Positions 8,676-18,393 are shown, numbered from the stretch's first letter. The stretch: DNA of 64,000 bases from Bacteroidota bacterium (GCA_017860255.1 JAFNAR010000006.1:1-64000), one strand, 5' to 3'. Numbers and translations are program-made. Notes: a model not told the origin generated them from the sequence alone.

Positions 8676-10889
8676 ATGAGTCAAAAACAAATCAAAACAA
8701 CTAACGTTGACTTATATAAAGAACTAAAAAGAATTTTCGGATTTGATAAATTTAAAGGCAATCAAGAATTAGTGATTAAAAGCTTACTTGAGGGTAATGA
8801 TACTTTTGTTATTATGCCAACAGGAGGAGGAAAGTCTTTATGTTATCAATTACCTGCTTTAATTCTTCCTGGTTGTGCCATTATTGTATCACCTTTGATA
8901 TCTTTAATGAAGAATCAAGTTGATGCTATAAGAAACTTTGGTTCTATGCATGGAGTTGCTCACTTTCTAAACTCTTCTTTATCAAAACAGGAAGTAAAAG
9001 AGGTGAAAGATGATTTAACTAATGGGATTACAAAATTACTTTATGTTGCACCTGAAAGTTTAAACAAGGAAGAAAATGCTGAGTTTTTAAAAGATATTGA
9101 TATTTCCTTTTATGCAATTGACGAGGCACATTGCATTTCTGAATGGGGACACGATTTCCGTCCAGAATACAGAAGGATGAAACCTATAATTGATGCAATT
9201 GGACAGAATGTTCCAATAATTGCACTAACTGCTACTGCTACTCCAAAGGTTCAACAAGATATTATGAAGAACCTTGAAATTAATGATGCAAATGTTTATA
9301 TTTCATCTTTCAATCGTCCAAATCTTTATTACGAAATTCGTCCAAAGCCTAAAAAGGAAGTGGATATGAATAGGGAGATAATTCGTTTTATTAGAGAAAA
9401 CTCTAATAAATCTGGAATTATTTATTGTTTAAGTCGCAAGATGGTTGAGGGATTGGCAGAAACTTTAGTTTTAAATGGAGTTAAAGCTTTGCCTTATCAT
9501 GCTGGATTGGATGCTCAAACAAGAGCAGAAAATCAAGATAAATTCCTTATGGAAGAGGCTGACGTTATTGTTGCTACAATTGCTTTTGGAATGGGAATTG
9601 ACAAGCCAGATGTTAGATTTGTTATTCACTACGATATGCCAAAGAGTCTTGAAGGCTATTATCAAGAAACTGGTCGTGCAGGAAGAGATGATGGCGAAGG
9701 TAAATGTATTGCTTTCTATTCAGAACAGGATATTGTTAAGTTTGAGAAATTTTTAAATGACAAGCCTGTTGCTGAAAGAGAAGTTGCATTGCAATTGATG
9801 GATGAAACAATATCTTATGCTGAAAGTTCTGCTTGTAGGAGGATTAATCTTTTGCACTATTTTGGAGAAGAATATGGTCAAGATAATTGTGGCTCATGCG
9901 ATAATTGTTTAAATCCAAAACCAAGAGTTGATGCAACTGAAGATATAGAAATTGTTCTTGAAACTGTTTTGGAAGCAAAACAAATACTCAAGTCTATTGA
10001 TATTGCCAATATATTGGTTGGTGTTAGCACTGGTCAAACTAAAGCCTTTAAAAACATTTCCAATTGGGCTATTGGAGATGAAAAGAAATTTACTTATTGG
10101 AAGGCAGTTATTCGTCAAGCTTTAATTGAAAACCTTTTAATTAAAGAAATTGAAAATTATGGAGTATTAAAGCTCACTCAAGAAGGATTTAGATTTTTAA
10201 AGAAATCTTATCCTATTTTGGTTGCAGAAGATCATGACTACGAAAATGCTGAAGAAGATATTGAATCAACAATAGTTACTGGAAGTGATGGAGGTGGAGT
10301 TGATATGGTTCTTTTCAGTATTCTCAAAGATATGAGAAAGAAAATTGCAACAAAAGAAAACTTGCCTCCTTATGTAATATTTGAAGACCGTTCGCTTGAA
10401 GATATGACTATTCAATATCCAATTAATATGGAGGAAATGCGTCAAATTATTGGAGTTGGTTTAAGTAAGGCTCAAAAATATGGAGAACCATTTATTCAAA
10501 CTATTAAGAAATATGTTGAAGAAAACGAGATAGAACGTCCTCAGGATTTAATTGTTAAGAGCATTGTGAATAAATCTGGATTAAAGGTTTATATTATTAA
10601 AAGTATTGACAAAAAACTTCCATTGGAGGATATTGCAGTTGCTAAGAATCTTCTTATGGATGATCTATTAAATGAAATAGAAAGTATTGTTGCTTCTGGA
10701 ACAAAACTTGATATACAATATTATATTGATGAAACTGTAGATCCATATCATCAAGAGGATATTTTAGACCTTTTGAGAGAAAGCGAGAATGATAATGTTT
10801 CAGAAATCCTTGAAGAACTTGGAGAAGAAGAATACACAGAGGAAGAAGTTAGACTTATGAGGATTGTTTTCTTTTCTAAATTTGGTTAA
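8676..10889 (+). CDS. recQ: ATP-dependent DNA helicase RecQ
   Basis: A 3'-5' helicase for recombination and replication-fork repair. Helicase motif I is PTGGGKS at residues 48-54 and motif II is DEAH at 149-152, followed by CISEWGHDFRPEY. Motif III-like ALTATAT and motif VI QETGRAGRD are present. A zinc-binding module with cysteines in CRR and CGSCDNC lies near 385-413, then a winged helix, and an HRDC domain at about 545-615. A C-terminal extension of roughly 100 acidic residues ends at 737. The start is preceded by a purine-rich AT leader. The aroB gene begins 5 bp after the stop, so the two are likely cotranscribed. Confidence 0.97.
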   Translation: MSQKQIKTTNVDLYKELKRIFGFDKFKGNQELVIKSLLEGNDTFVIMPTGGGKSLCYQLPALILPGCAIIVSPLISLMKNQVDAIRNFGSMHGVAHFLNSSLSKQEVKEVKDDLTNGITKLLYVAPESLNKEENAEFLKDIDISFYAIDEAHCISEWGHDFRPEYRRMKPIIDAIGQNVPIIALTATATPKVQQDIMKNLEINDANVYISSFNRPNLYYEIRPKPKKEVDMNREIIRFIRENSNKSGIIYCLSRKMVEGLAETLVLNGVKALPYHAGLDAQTRAENQDKFLMEEADVIVATIAFGMGIDKPDVRFVIHYDMPKSLEGYYQETGRAGRDDGEGKCIAFYSEQDIVKFEKFLNDKPVAEREVALQLMDETISYAESSACRRINLLHYFGEEYGQDNCGSCDNCLNPKPRVDATEDIEIVLETVLEAKQILKSIDIANILVGVSTGQTKAFKNISNWAIGDEKKFTYWKAVIRQALIENLLIKEIENYGVLKLTQEGFRFLKKSYPILVAEDHDYENAEEDIESTIVTGSDGGGVDMVLFSILKDMRKKIATKENLPPYVIFEDRSLEDMTIQYPINMEEMRQIIGVGLSKAQKYGEPFIQTIKKYVEENEIERPQDLIVKSIVNKSGLKVYIIKSIDKKLPLEDIAVAKNLLMDDLLNEIESIVASGTKLDIQYYIDETVDPYHQEDILDLLRESENDNVSEILEELGEEEYTEEEVRLMRIVFFSKFG

Positions 10890-10893
10890 TAGT

Positions 10894-11916
10894 ATGAAGA
10901 AACAGAATTTATCATTTCTTCAAGACTTTCTTTCCCAAAAACCTGATTCTAAAAAATTCATCCTTCTGGATGAAAATACCTATACTCATTGCCTTCCTAT
11001 CTTAATTGAAAATGTTGAAGAGCTTTATGGGGCTGAAGTTCTTGAAATTGAATCAGGAGAAAGGAGTAAATCATTAAGCATTGTTGAAAATTTATGCCAG
11101 GCAATGATTGAATCTTCGGCAGATAAAGAAAGTATTTTAATTTCTTTAGGTGGTGGAGTTATTACAGATATTGGTGGTTTTATTGCCTCTATTTTCAAAA
11201 GAGGAATTCAACATATTGCTATTCCTACAACTCTTTTGGCAATGGTAGATGCATCCATTGGAGGGAAAACTGGTGTAAATGTTGGAGAAGTGAAAAATCA
11301 AATTGGAACTTTCAACACCAACACAATTACTTGCATTCATTATGAATTTCTTGATTCTTTGAAAAAGAGACAAGTTCTAAATGGAGCTGCTGAAATGATC
11401 AAAGTCAGTCTTTTGGACGAAAAGCTTTGGGAAAAATTAGACGCAAAGGATAGCCCTTGGAACAATAAAAAGGAAGGATTTGACTATAAATTTATTGAGA
11501 GTTGCATTAAGTTTAAGAAAAGAATTGTGAAAGAGGATATGTATGAAAAAGGAAGAAGAAAGATTCTTAATTTTGGACATAGCCTTGCTCATGCTTTTGA
11601 GAGTGTTGCTCTTTTGAAAAATATTGACCTTTTGCATGGAGAGGCTGTTGCTTCTGGAATGTTCTATGCCATTATGTTATCAGAAACAAAATTATCTTTT
11701 CCAAATGATAAGGCTCAGGAAATTTACAAATTATTAAAGAAGAATTACAAAATTATAGATATTCAAGAGGATATTGATTTGGTTATAAATTATCTTAATG
11801 CTGATAAGAAAAATATAAATAATGAATTTAGATTTATCTTATTGGAAGATATTGGCAAGCCTTACATAAATTTCCATATCATTAAAGATGATTTAATCAA
11901 CTTAAAAACTCCCTGA
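10894..11916 (+). CDS. aroB: 3-dehydroquinate synthase
   Basis: Converts DAHP to 3-dehydroquinate, the second step of the shikimate pathway, using NAD+ and a divalent metal. The NAD loop SLGGGVITDIGGF, the IPTTLLAMVDASIGGKTGVN segment, NGAAEMIK, and the metal ligands in LNFGHSLAHAFE and LLHGEAVASGM are all present. I place the start at the ATG at 10894, which gives 340 residues and begins 5 bp after recQ. An in-frame ATG 30 bp upstream would overlap recQ and adds non-conserved residues. No other aromatic-pathway gene is adjacent. Confidence 0.95.
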   Translation: MKKQNLSFLQDFLSQKPDSKKFILLDENTYTHCLPILIENVEELYGAEVLEIESGERSKSLSIVENLCQAMIESSADKESILISLGGGVITDIGGFIASIFKRGIQHIAIPTTLLAMVDASIGGKTGVNVGEVKNQIGTFNTNTITCIHYEFLDSLKKRQVLNGAAEMIKVSLLDEKLWEKLDAKDSPWNNKKEGFDYKFIESCIKFKKRIVKEDMYEKGRRKILNFGHSLAHAFESVALLKNIDLLHGEAVASGMFYAIMLSETKLSFPNDKAQEIYKLLKKNYKIIDIQEDIDLVINYLNADKKNINNEFRFILLEDIGKPYINFHIIKDDLINLKTP

Positions 11917-11962
11917 TAATCATTAAGTTTTTCACTTGACTTGTATTAGTTTTTTGTTTTTC

Positions 11963-11993
11963 TTGCTTATTGATTTATTATTTTATACATTTG
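11963..11993 (+). promoter_or_regulatory. Promoter of the T9SS cargo gene
   Basis: TTG at 11963-11965, a 20-bp spacer and TACATTTG at 11986-11993 fit the Bacteroidota consensus well. The predicted transcription start near 12000 excludes the upstream in-frame TTG at 11998 as start codon and supports the ATG at 12019. Confidence 0.7.
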
Positions 11994-12018
11994 CAAGTTG
12001 AATAAAACATATTTCATT

Positions 12019-12957
12019 ATGAAAAAATTTATTATATTAGTTTTAACAATTTGGGCTTTTTCAGTTAATGCTCAAAATGTTTTTCAAAATGCAGGTTTTG
12101 AAACTTGGAATGGAACAACCCTAAGTCAATGGAATACTTTATCTGTTATGGGTGTTAATATTTCTGATGTTAGTAAATCTACAGAAGCAAATTCTGGAAG
12201 TTTTGCAGTTAAAATTGCACCTAAACCATTGCCTGCTTCTTTAGCTACAGTGATTGGAGTTGATAATATGATAGTTCCTGGCTTATTAACCAATGCAACT
12301 ATTAATCTAAATTCAATTTTAGGTGCACTTTCTTCTGGTTCTCTTAATTTTGACAATAACACTCTTCTTTCAGTATTTACTGATGGAGTTGAACTAACAG
12401 AAAAACCTACTTCTGTTAATGGGTATGTTAGCTGGAATCCAATTGACCAAGTTAATGAAAACTATCTTTTAGGTGTTTATGTTATCAGCAACCAAACTGG
12501 AACAAGAGAAGTAATTGGAATGGGAACATATTCAAACATTGCTCCTTTTAAAGCAGAGTACATACCTTTTCATGCTTCAATTACTTACCAAGATGAACAA
12601 AAAATTCCTTCTGAATTAATTTTTATTTCATTGGTTAGTTCATTGGATACAAGTGCTACTTCTTTTGGCTATTTATTATTGGATGATGTTTCAATTACAA
12701 CTGAAGTTGGTTTGGAAAGCATATCTCCTATCTCAAAGAAATTACCAATTATTTATCCTAATCCAACAAATGGCGACTTCAAACTAAATGTTAATTCAGA
12801 CGTTGAAGTAAGCGTTTATAACCAATTAGGACAAGTTATTATTCCTGCAAAAGAATATTCTCCTAACAAAACTTTATCAGTAAAAGAAAAAGGAATTTAT
12901 TTTGTTAGAATTAAAGATTCTAAAGGATATAAAACTCAAAAATTAGTAGTCAAATAA
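12019..12957 (+). CDS. Secreted protein with type IX secretion (type A) sorting domain
   Basis: A 312-residue exported protein. The N-terminal signal peptide ends in FSVNAQN. The middle part (FQNAGFETWNGTT, many beta-prone stretches, LLLDDVSITTE) looks like a carbohydrate-binding or jelly-roll fold of the kind often found in T9SS cargo. The last about 75 residues are a Por secretion-system C-terminal sorting domain: IYPNPTNGDFKLNV, VSVYNQLGQV, GIYFVRIKDSKGYKTQKLVVK. This domain sends the protein across the outer membrane by the type IX system and is removed at the surface. The ATG at 12019 is preferred over TTG 11998 because of the promoter position. Ligand unknown. Confidence 0.88.
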   Translation: MKKFIILVLTIWAFSVNAQNVFQNAGFETWNGTTLSQWNTLSVMGVNISDVSKSTEANSGSFAVKIAPKPLPASLATVIGVDNMIVPGLLTNATINLNSILGALSSGSLNFDNNTLLSVFTDGVELTEKPTSVNGYVSWNPIDQVNENYLLGVYVISNQTGTREVIGMGTYSNIAPFKAEYIPFHASITYQDEQKIPSELIFISLVSSLDTSATSFGYLLLDDVSITTEVGLESISPISKKLPIIYPNPTNGDFKLNVNSDVEVSVYNQLGQVIIPAKEYSPNKTLSVKEKGIYFVRIKDSKGYKTQKLVVK

Positions 12958-12989
12958 TATTAATTTATTCTTTTTGACAACGGATTAAA

Positions 12990-13487
12990 TTGAAAAAACT
13001 TTTATTTGCTATAATAGCAGTTATTTTTAGCTCTTGTGTTGGAGGTTATTCTTTCACTGGAGCTTCTATATCTCCAGATTGCAAAACCTTTTTTGTTGAT
13101 CAGTTTATTAATCGTTCAAGCATGGTTAATCCAATGCTTGCTCCAGAACTTACACATGCTCTAACTACAAAAATTTCTTCTGGAACCAATCTCCAATCGG
13201 TAGATGATAATGCTGATATTAGTTTTAAAGGAACAATTGTTAGCTACTACATCACTCCTGTTTCAATTCAAGGAGATGATAAAGCTTCTAAAAATAGATT
13301 GACAATTTCAATTAAAGTTGTTTGCGTTAACAAGAAAGATAAGAAAATGAATTTTGAACAAACTTTTTCAAGATTCAAAGATTATGATAGTGGACTTTCA
13401 TTAAGTGATGTTGAAGAGGCATTAATGAAACAAATTAATGAAGAACTCGTTGAAGATATTTTCAATAAAGCCTTTGTTAATTGGTAA
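12990..13487 (+). CDS. lptE: LPS-assembly lipoprotein LptE-like
   Basis: A 165-residue lipoprotein with lipobox VIFSSC at about residue 16, followed by GGYSFTGASI, the short motif typical of Bacteroidota LptE family proteins. The remaining alpha/beta sequence (FVDQFINRSSMVNP, LTHALTTKIS, FKGTIVSYYITPV) matches the LptE fold, which plugs the LptD barrel for LPS delivery to the outer surface. The start codon is TTG at 12990; the signal peptide starts there directly and no in-frame ATG upstream of the lipobox is available. It lies 32 bp after the T9SS cargo gene and 38 bp before the DUF2723 gene. Confidence 0.85.
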   Translation: MKKLLFAIIAVIFSSCVGGYSFTGASISPDCKTFFVDQFINRSSMVNPMLAPELTHALTTKISSGTNLQSVDDNADISFKGTIVSYYITPVSIQGDDKASKNRLTISIKVVCVNKKDKKMNFEQTFSRFKDYDSGLSLSDVEEALMKQINEELVEDIFNKAFVNW

Positions 13488-13525
13488 AGAAAGAAACATT
13501 CAATATCTATTATTTTAGATAGGAA

Positions 13526-16500
13526 ATGATAAAATACAAGAAAACGGTTAATCATATTGGTTGGATACTTGGAGTTCTAACATCAATACTATATATAATC
13601 TGTGCCGAACCTACTCTTTCGTTTTGGGATAGTGGAGAGTATATTTTAACAAGTTCCAAGCTTCAAGTTGGTCATCCTCCTGGAGCTCCGTTTTATCAAC
13701 TATTGGGTGCATTTTTCTCAATATTCAGTTTTGGCAACCCTAAGCTTATTCCCATTTTAGTAAATTCCCTTTCAGCCATTGCTTCTGGAGCTACAGTTTG
13801 TTTTTTATTTTGGATTATTGTTAGATTAATGTATCGCAATAGTGATAAATTTACAAGTAATATTATTACTGGAGTTATTGGAGCATTAGTTTTTGCTTTT
13901 TCCGACACTTTTTGGAATTCAGCAATTGAAGCAGAGGTTTATTCTGTTTCTATTTTATTCACTGTAATTACCTTTTGGGCAATATTGAAATGGGACGAAA
14001 AACCTCATCCTCGCTGGGTGTTGTTTATTTGTTTAATGGTTGGACTCTCCTTTAATATTCATTTACTTTCCCTTTTGGTTTTGCCTGCAGTTTTCCTGAT
14101 TGTTTACTTCCATTATAAGAAAGGGAATCTTCTTGGAATTATTTCAACGATATTTGTTGCATGCGTAGTTTTGTTCCTTTTGCTTTGGTTTATAATTCCT
14201 GGCATTATAAAACTTATTAGTATTAATCCAAAATGGATAATTATTTCTATTCTGTTTTTGATTGTTCTTTTAACTGGTTTCTCTCTCTGGAAGAAACTCC
14301 CTTTACTTAATACAATCACTCTTTCAGTCCTTTTCTTCCTTATTGGCTTTTCAACTTTCTCCATTGTTGTAATTAGAGCAGATGCTGATACTCCAATAAA
14401 TGAATATAATCCAAGTAATACGAAGAATATAGTTTCATATATTAACCGTGATGCTTATGGACAAGCTCCTTTAATTTATGGTCCCTCCTACACTGCCCTT
14501 CCTCCAAAGGATTTCAAGATGACGGATAATGGCATTAAGCCAATTTTTGAAAGAGAGTTAATGATGTTCTTCCCAAGAATGTGGAACTATAATAATCCAA
14601 GCTATGAACAAGGATATACTGACTGGGTTGGAATGCCTCAAGACACTGTTTTGATTGATGGTGAACTGAGAGCCAAACCAAGTTGGATACAAAATCTTCA
14701 ATACTTTGCCAACTATCAAATTGGATATATGTATGGAAGGTATTTGTTTTGGGACTTTGTTGGAAGGACTAATGATTTGCAAGGCTATGGCGACAATAAC
14801 AAAGGACAATGGCACACTGGTTTATTTGTTGTAGATAAGTTTTTGAATAAGGGCACTAATCTTTCACCTGAGGATAAAAAGAATAAGTCAAATAACATAT
14901 ATTTTGGGATACCTTTTCTTTTGGCAATTATAGGCATGTTTTATCAAATAGGAAGAGATGTAAAGGGCTGGTTCACTCTTAGCACTTTATTTGTTTTCAC
15001 TGGATTGGCAATAAGCATATATCTTAATGATTATGCCTATCAACCACGAGAAAGAGATTATATTTATGTTGGTTCCTTTATGGTATTTAGTATTTGGGTG
15101 GCAATGGGTGCTTTTGCATTAAGCAAATGGCTTCTTGGCATTGTCAGGATAAAGAAACCTAAATATGTTTTACCAAGTTTTCTTTTGGTGCCAGCTCTTT
15201 TGTTTGCTCAAAACTTCAACGATCACAATCGTTCCTATCGCTACACTGCCAACAATTTCGCTTACTCCATTTTGAATAGTTGTGAAGAAAATGCAATACT
15301 TTTTGTTAATGGTGACAACGACACCTACCCTCTTTGGTATTTGCAGGAAGTTGAAGGCATAAGACAAGATGTTAGAGTAATCAACCTTCAATTTCTTAAT
15401 AACGCCGATTATATTGCAAAACTCAAACAAAAAATTCATACCTCTTCTCCTTTAAAATTTATTGCCATAGAATCAGTTTATTCAAGTCCAAACAGAGAGA
15501 TAAGTTTCATTAATCCAAGCAATAATAAAATGGAAATGAATGCTGCACTAAAAGGATTATATAATAATAGCAATGCAATTACTCTCAACAAAACTAAATT
15601 CTATGCTCTTTCAACCAACAAACTATTTATAAATGTTGATAGTGTTAATGTAATTGACTTCTCTATTGAAGGCTCCGAAATAACCAAAAGCACAATGATG
15701 CTTTACGATATAATTGCTAATAATTTTGCTAATAGACCTATTTATTTTTCTTCCTACTCATTAGAAGAAACATTTGGACTTGAGGAATATCTTAGCAATG
15801 AAGGATTTGTTTACAGACTAAGGAAAGAAAAACAAATACCAAATAATACAATTGTAGATTCAAAAATTGGAGGAGTAAATTCAAAAAGGATGTACGAGAA
15901 CCTGATGCATAACTATGAGTGGAAGAATTTTGACAAAAAAGGAATTTACTACGATGAACTACATAGAAGCATAATTGAGCAGTATGCCTCTCAAGCATCC
16001 TTGCTTGCTCACACTTTTATTGCAGAAGGAGAAACTCAAAAAAGTCTTGCTACACTAAATCTTTGTTTGGAGAAATTACCTGTAAAAATTCACTCCTATC
16101 CATTTATTATGTCCGAACTTTCACTTGCTTATGGACAATTGGGAGAGGAAGAAAAATCTGTAAACCTTATGAGTGGAGTTGTGCATAATTTCTCAAAGAA
16201 TATGGATTATTTCCTAAGTCTAAGCCCTCAAGAGCAATCACAAAGAAGACTTGATGCACAAAGAATAATGTTTACTTGGATAAATCTTTGTGAAATATCA
16301 GAACAAATGCAATTGGAATCCCTTAGAGTACTTTTAGCAAACAAACTTTTCAACTATCTTTCTCCCTACTACCTAACTCTTTTTGACCAATTAAACAATT
16401 ACAGCAAAGAACCTCAATATTATTCAGAAGAAATACAGAAAGCAAATGATTTGATAGAAACAATCAAAACCTTTGCAAGCAAATACGAAGAGCCACTACC

Positions 16501-16528
16501 TGAAAAACCTCAACCAATAAACTCTTAA
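13526..16528 (+). CDS. DUF2723 family membrane protein (GT117-like, putative protein O-glycosyltransferase)
   Basis: A 1000-residue membrane protein. The N-terminal half has about 12 transmembrane segments and begins with the family signature LSFWDSGEYI and VGHPPGAPFYQLLG (residues 29-56). That arrangement resembles the first luminal loop of protein O-mannosyltransferases, where the acidic residue is catalytic. The C-terminal about 450 residues are soluble with helical repeat character. The family is common in Bacteroidota and is classed with GT-C glycosyltransferases; a role in protein or surface glycosylation is inference. It follows lptE closely and its 3' flank carries a 21-bp-phased repeat array. 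Confidence 0.88.
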   Translation: MIKYKKTVNHIGWILGVLTSILYIICAEPTLSFWDSGEYILTSSKLQVGHPPGAPFYQLLGAFFSIFSFGNPKLIPILVNSLSAIASGATVCFLFWIIVRLMYRNSDKFTSNIITGVIGALVFAFSDTFWNSAIEAEVYSVSILFTVITFWAILKWDEKPHPRWVLFICLMVGLSFNIHLLSLLVLPAVFLIVYFHYKKGNLLGIISTIFVACVVLFLLLWFIIPGIIKLISINPKWIIISILFLIVLLTGFSLWKKLPLLNTITLSVLFFLIGFSTFSIVVIRADADTPINEYNPSNTKNIVSYINRDAYGQAPLIYGPSYTALPPKDFKMTDNGIKPIFERELMMFFPRMWNYNNPSYEQGYTDWVGMPQDTVLIDGELRAKPSWIQNLQYFANYQIGYMYGRYLFWDFVGRTNDLQGYGDNNKGQWHTGLFVVDKFLNKGTNLSPEDKKNKSNNIYFGIPFLLAIIGMFYQIGRDVKGWFTLSTLFVFTGLAISIYLNDYAYQPRERDYIYVGSFMVFSIWVAMGAFALSKWLLGIVRIKKPKYVLPSFLLVPALLFAQNFNDHNRSYRYTANNFAYSILNSCEENAILFVNGDNDTYPLWYLQEVEGIRQDVRVINLQFLNNADYIAKLKQKIHTSSPLKFIAIESVYSSPNREISFINPSNNKMEMNAALKGLYNNSNAITLNKTKFYALSTNKLFINVDSVNVIDFSIEGSEITKSTMMLYDIIANNFANRPIYFSSYSLEETFGLEEYLSNEGFVYRLRKEKQIPNNTIVDSKIGGVNSKRMYENLMHNYEWKNFDKKGIYYDELHRSIIEQYASQASLLAHTFIAEGETQKSLATLNLCLEKLPVKIHSYPFIMSELSLAYGQLGEEEKSVNLMSGVVHNFSKNMDYFLSLSPQEQSQRRLDAQRIMFTWINLCEISEQMQLESLRVLLANKLFNYLSPYYLTLFDQLNNYSKEPQYYSEEIQKANDLIETIKTFASKYEEPLPEKPQPINS

Positions 16529-16601
16529 AACTCCTTTTCATCCTTTATTTTCATCTTTTTTAAGCAGTAGAATTTTTTATCAATGATATAATTGAATTTA
16601 T

Positions 16602-16740
16602 ATCAAGTAAGAATTTACTGAAATCAAGTAATAATTTATTTAAACAAAGCAAAAATTCAGTAAGGTCGTACGTTACTATCATTATGGTCGTACCTTATTT
16701 AATTAAGGTCGTACCATAGTAGAGTTAAGGTACGACCATA
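16602..16740. repeat. 21-bp-phased intergenic word array (array C)
   Basis: A gap of 400 bp after the DUF2723 gene holds a regular array. ATCAAGTAA occurs at 16602 and 16623, a related unit begins at 16644, and GGTCGTAC follows at 16664, 16686 and 16707, so spacing is 20-22 bp. The inverse word GTACGACC occurs at 16730. Copies 2 and 4 also form a perfect 15-bp inverted repeat (16683-16697 and 16726-16740). Copies 3 and 4 share flanks TTAAGG and CCATAG around inverted cores TCGTA and TACGA. No gene is visible in 16529-16929. Confidence 0.8.
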
Positions 16741-16929
16741 GCAAATTTATTCCTTATCTTTTTAAATTATAATAAGGCTTTTGTACATTTATATAAGGAG
16801 AAAATAAAATTACAAAGTAGATAATATCAAGAATTACAATTTAATTAAGAAATATTAGATTAATTAGAATAATATTTCTAACTTTGACAATTCAAATTCA
16901 TTGAATGGATAAGACAATTTTTTAACCTA

Positions 16930-17100
16930 ATGATTTCAGCTATGATTTCAGATTTAATAATAGCTATAATGGCAATTATATTACTTGTAGCTGTTTTTTA
17001 CATTCCAATTGCATTAGCCAAAAGATTAGGAAGAAATGTTTTGGGCTGGTTAATTTTTGCATTATTCTTTTCCCCATTATTAGCAATAATATTTTATTAG
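16930..17100 (+). CDS. Small hydrophobic membrane protein (56 aa)
   Basis: A short open reading frame of 56 residues with two transmembrane segments: residues 8-29 (LIIAIMAIILLVAVFYIPIA) and about 38-56 (VLGWLIFALFFSPLLAIIF). Between them is a basic loop AKRLGRN, giving a hairpin topology. The LGW...FFSPLLAII ending is a pattern seen in many short unnamed bacterial membrane proteins. A second ATG at codon 5 is equally possible. It lies between the array and the methyltransferase-like gene on the same strand. Function unknown. Confidence 0.6.
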   Translation: MISAMISDLIIAIMAIILLVAVFYIPIALAKRLGRNVLGWLIFALFFSPLLAIIFY

Positions 17101-17196
17101 TATTAAAGAATAGAGAAAATAGGGATTAAAATATAGTAAAAAGAAAGAATTGCTTTTAGACAAAAATATTAATATGAAATCAAAGATAAATAAATT

Positions 17197-17868
17197 ATGA
17201 AATCAAATCTTGTAATCAAAAACATTGTAGGCACTTTATTCTTTTTTGGGATTATTTTTGTTAGTGCAGGTCGTTTAGATTATTGGCAAGGATGGGTTTA
17301 TGTTGTAATTGGTTTAATAATGATATTATTAAATTATACAATCCTAAGAATAAACCCTGAGCTAATGAAAGAGCGTTCAAAACCAGGTGAAAACACAAAG
17401 AAATGGGATAAATTAATTTTAGGTTTATCACTGATAATGACAATAATAATGTATATAGTAGCAGGACTTGACTCTGGAAGATATCATTGGTCAATAGATT
17501 TTAACTGGAGTTTATATTTAATAGGAATAATACTTACAATCTCAGGACAATTATTATTTCTTATTGCACAAAAGCAAAATAAGTTTTTCTCAAGCACAGT
17601 AAGAATACAAAAGGAACGTTCTCATACAGTATGCCAAAATGGTCTTTATAAATTTGTAAGACATCCAGCATATATGGGCTCAATTATTCAGTTAATAGGA
17701 TTCCCTTTATTATTTGGTTCTCTCTGGAGCATAATACCAATAAGCATTTCAATTATTATAACAATAATAAGAACATACTTAGAAGATAAAACTCTAAGAG
17801 AAGAATTAAATGGCTATATTGAATATTCAGGAAAAACTCGTTTTAGACTATTCCCTTATATTTGGTAA
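17197..17868 (+). CDS. Isoprenylcysteine methyltransferase-like / phospholipid methyltransferase family membrane protein
   Basis: A 223-residue protein with five or so membrane segments (about 7-23, 26-45, 72-90, 107-128, 165-190). The C-terminal part carries the family motif GLYKFVRHPAYMGS (about 148-161), in which RHPxYxG forms the S-adenosylmethionine site, and a final conserved acidic region LEDKTLREELNGY. Bacterial members methylate small molecules or lipids, or have no known substrate. It is a single gene without obvious operon partners. Confidence 0.8.
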   Translation: MKSNLVIKNIVGTLFFFGIIFVSAGRLDYWQGWVYVVIGLIMILLNYTILRINPELMKERSKPGENTKKWDKLILGLSLIMTIIMYIVAGLDSGRYHWSIDFNWSLYLIGIILTISGQLLFLIAQKQNKFFSSTVRIQKERSHTVCQNGLYKFVRHPAYMGSIIQLIGFPLLFGSLWSIIPISISIIITIIRTYLEDKTLREELNGYIEYSGKTRFRLFPYIW

Positions 17869-17944
17869 TTAAAAGTTAAGATTATAAATCAATAAAATCA
17901 ATTTGAAGCTTACTATTTTCTTTCAATTTAAAATTTTAGAAAGA

Positions 17945-18154
17945 TTACATTTTTAGAAACTCTAATAATTTATATACTAAGAAAACAGGCCAAACCAAAG
18001 CTTTTAAAAAGCCCACTACTCCAGCTCCAAAGGTTGCAGCATGTGAAATAAAATAGATTGCAGCTCCAATAAATCCTAATCCATAGAAGCCTCCACAACT
18101 TGCAGCATTATTTACCTTACCGCTTTTGTTACATTTTTTTGTTTCTTCATTCAT
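17945..18154 (-). CDS. Small conserved membrane protein (69 aa)
   Basis: A 69-residue protein. Residues 1-18 are hydrophilic with two cysteines. From residue 19 it is hydrophobic, CGGFYGLGFIGAAIYFISHA and GVVGFLKALVWPVFLVYKLLEFL, which I recognise as a pattern of short uncharacterised bacterial membrane proteins. The ordered pattern and glycine placement support a real gene. It stands alone on the minus strand with an AT-rich upstream region and has no known function. Confidence 0.7.
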   Translation of the reverse strand: MNEETKKCNKSGKVNNAASCGGFYGLGFIGAAIYFISHAATFGAGVVGFLKALVWPVFLVYKLLEFLKM

Positions 18155-18341
18155 GATAATAAAATTTTATGCCACAAATATAAATAGAAATATATTCTTA
18201 AGCATCAAAGTAATCAGAATATCTAAGAAACAGATATCTTATAAAACAATCAAAACCCTTTATTTAAAAAGAAAGCTCATTGTTTAATTATTATAATAAA
18301 AAATGTGTTTGTGTATAAATTAGATTGTTTTAAAAGAAGAT

Positions 18342-18379
18342 ATTAATCATTAACCAATAACCATTAATAATTAACTAAT
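18342..18379. repeat. TTAATcATTAACC-type degenerate intergenic repeat
   Basis: Downstream of ychF the words ATTAATCATTAACC, ATAACCATTAAT and AATTAACTAAT follow each other. The reverse-complement version occurs at 54663-54692, and a related version at 56054-56090. These simple word repeats are a dispersed intergenic feature without coding potential. Confidence 0.5.
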
Positions 18380-18393
18380 ACCTTCTTTACATT

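Noticed and set aside
10864-10893. Upstream in-frame start of aroB
   Set aside because: It overlaps recQ by 26 bp and adds residues not typical of AroB; the ATG at 10894 is the better start.
11998-12018. TTG start for the T9SS cargo gene
   Set aside because: It coincides with the predicted transcription start; the ATG at 12019 begins a standard signal peptide.
16602-16740. CRISPR array interpretation of the phased words
   Set aside because: The words are 8-9 bp with 21-bp steps and no constant repeat and unique spacer of CRISPR length, and no cas genes are in the window.
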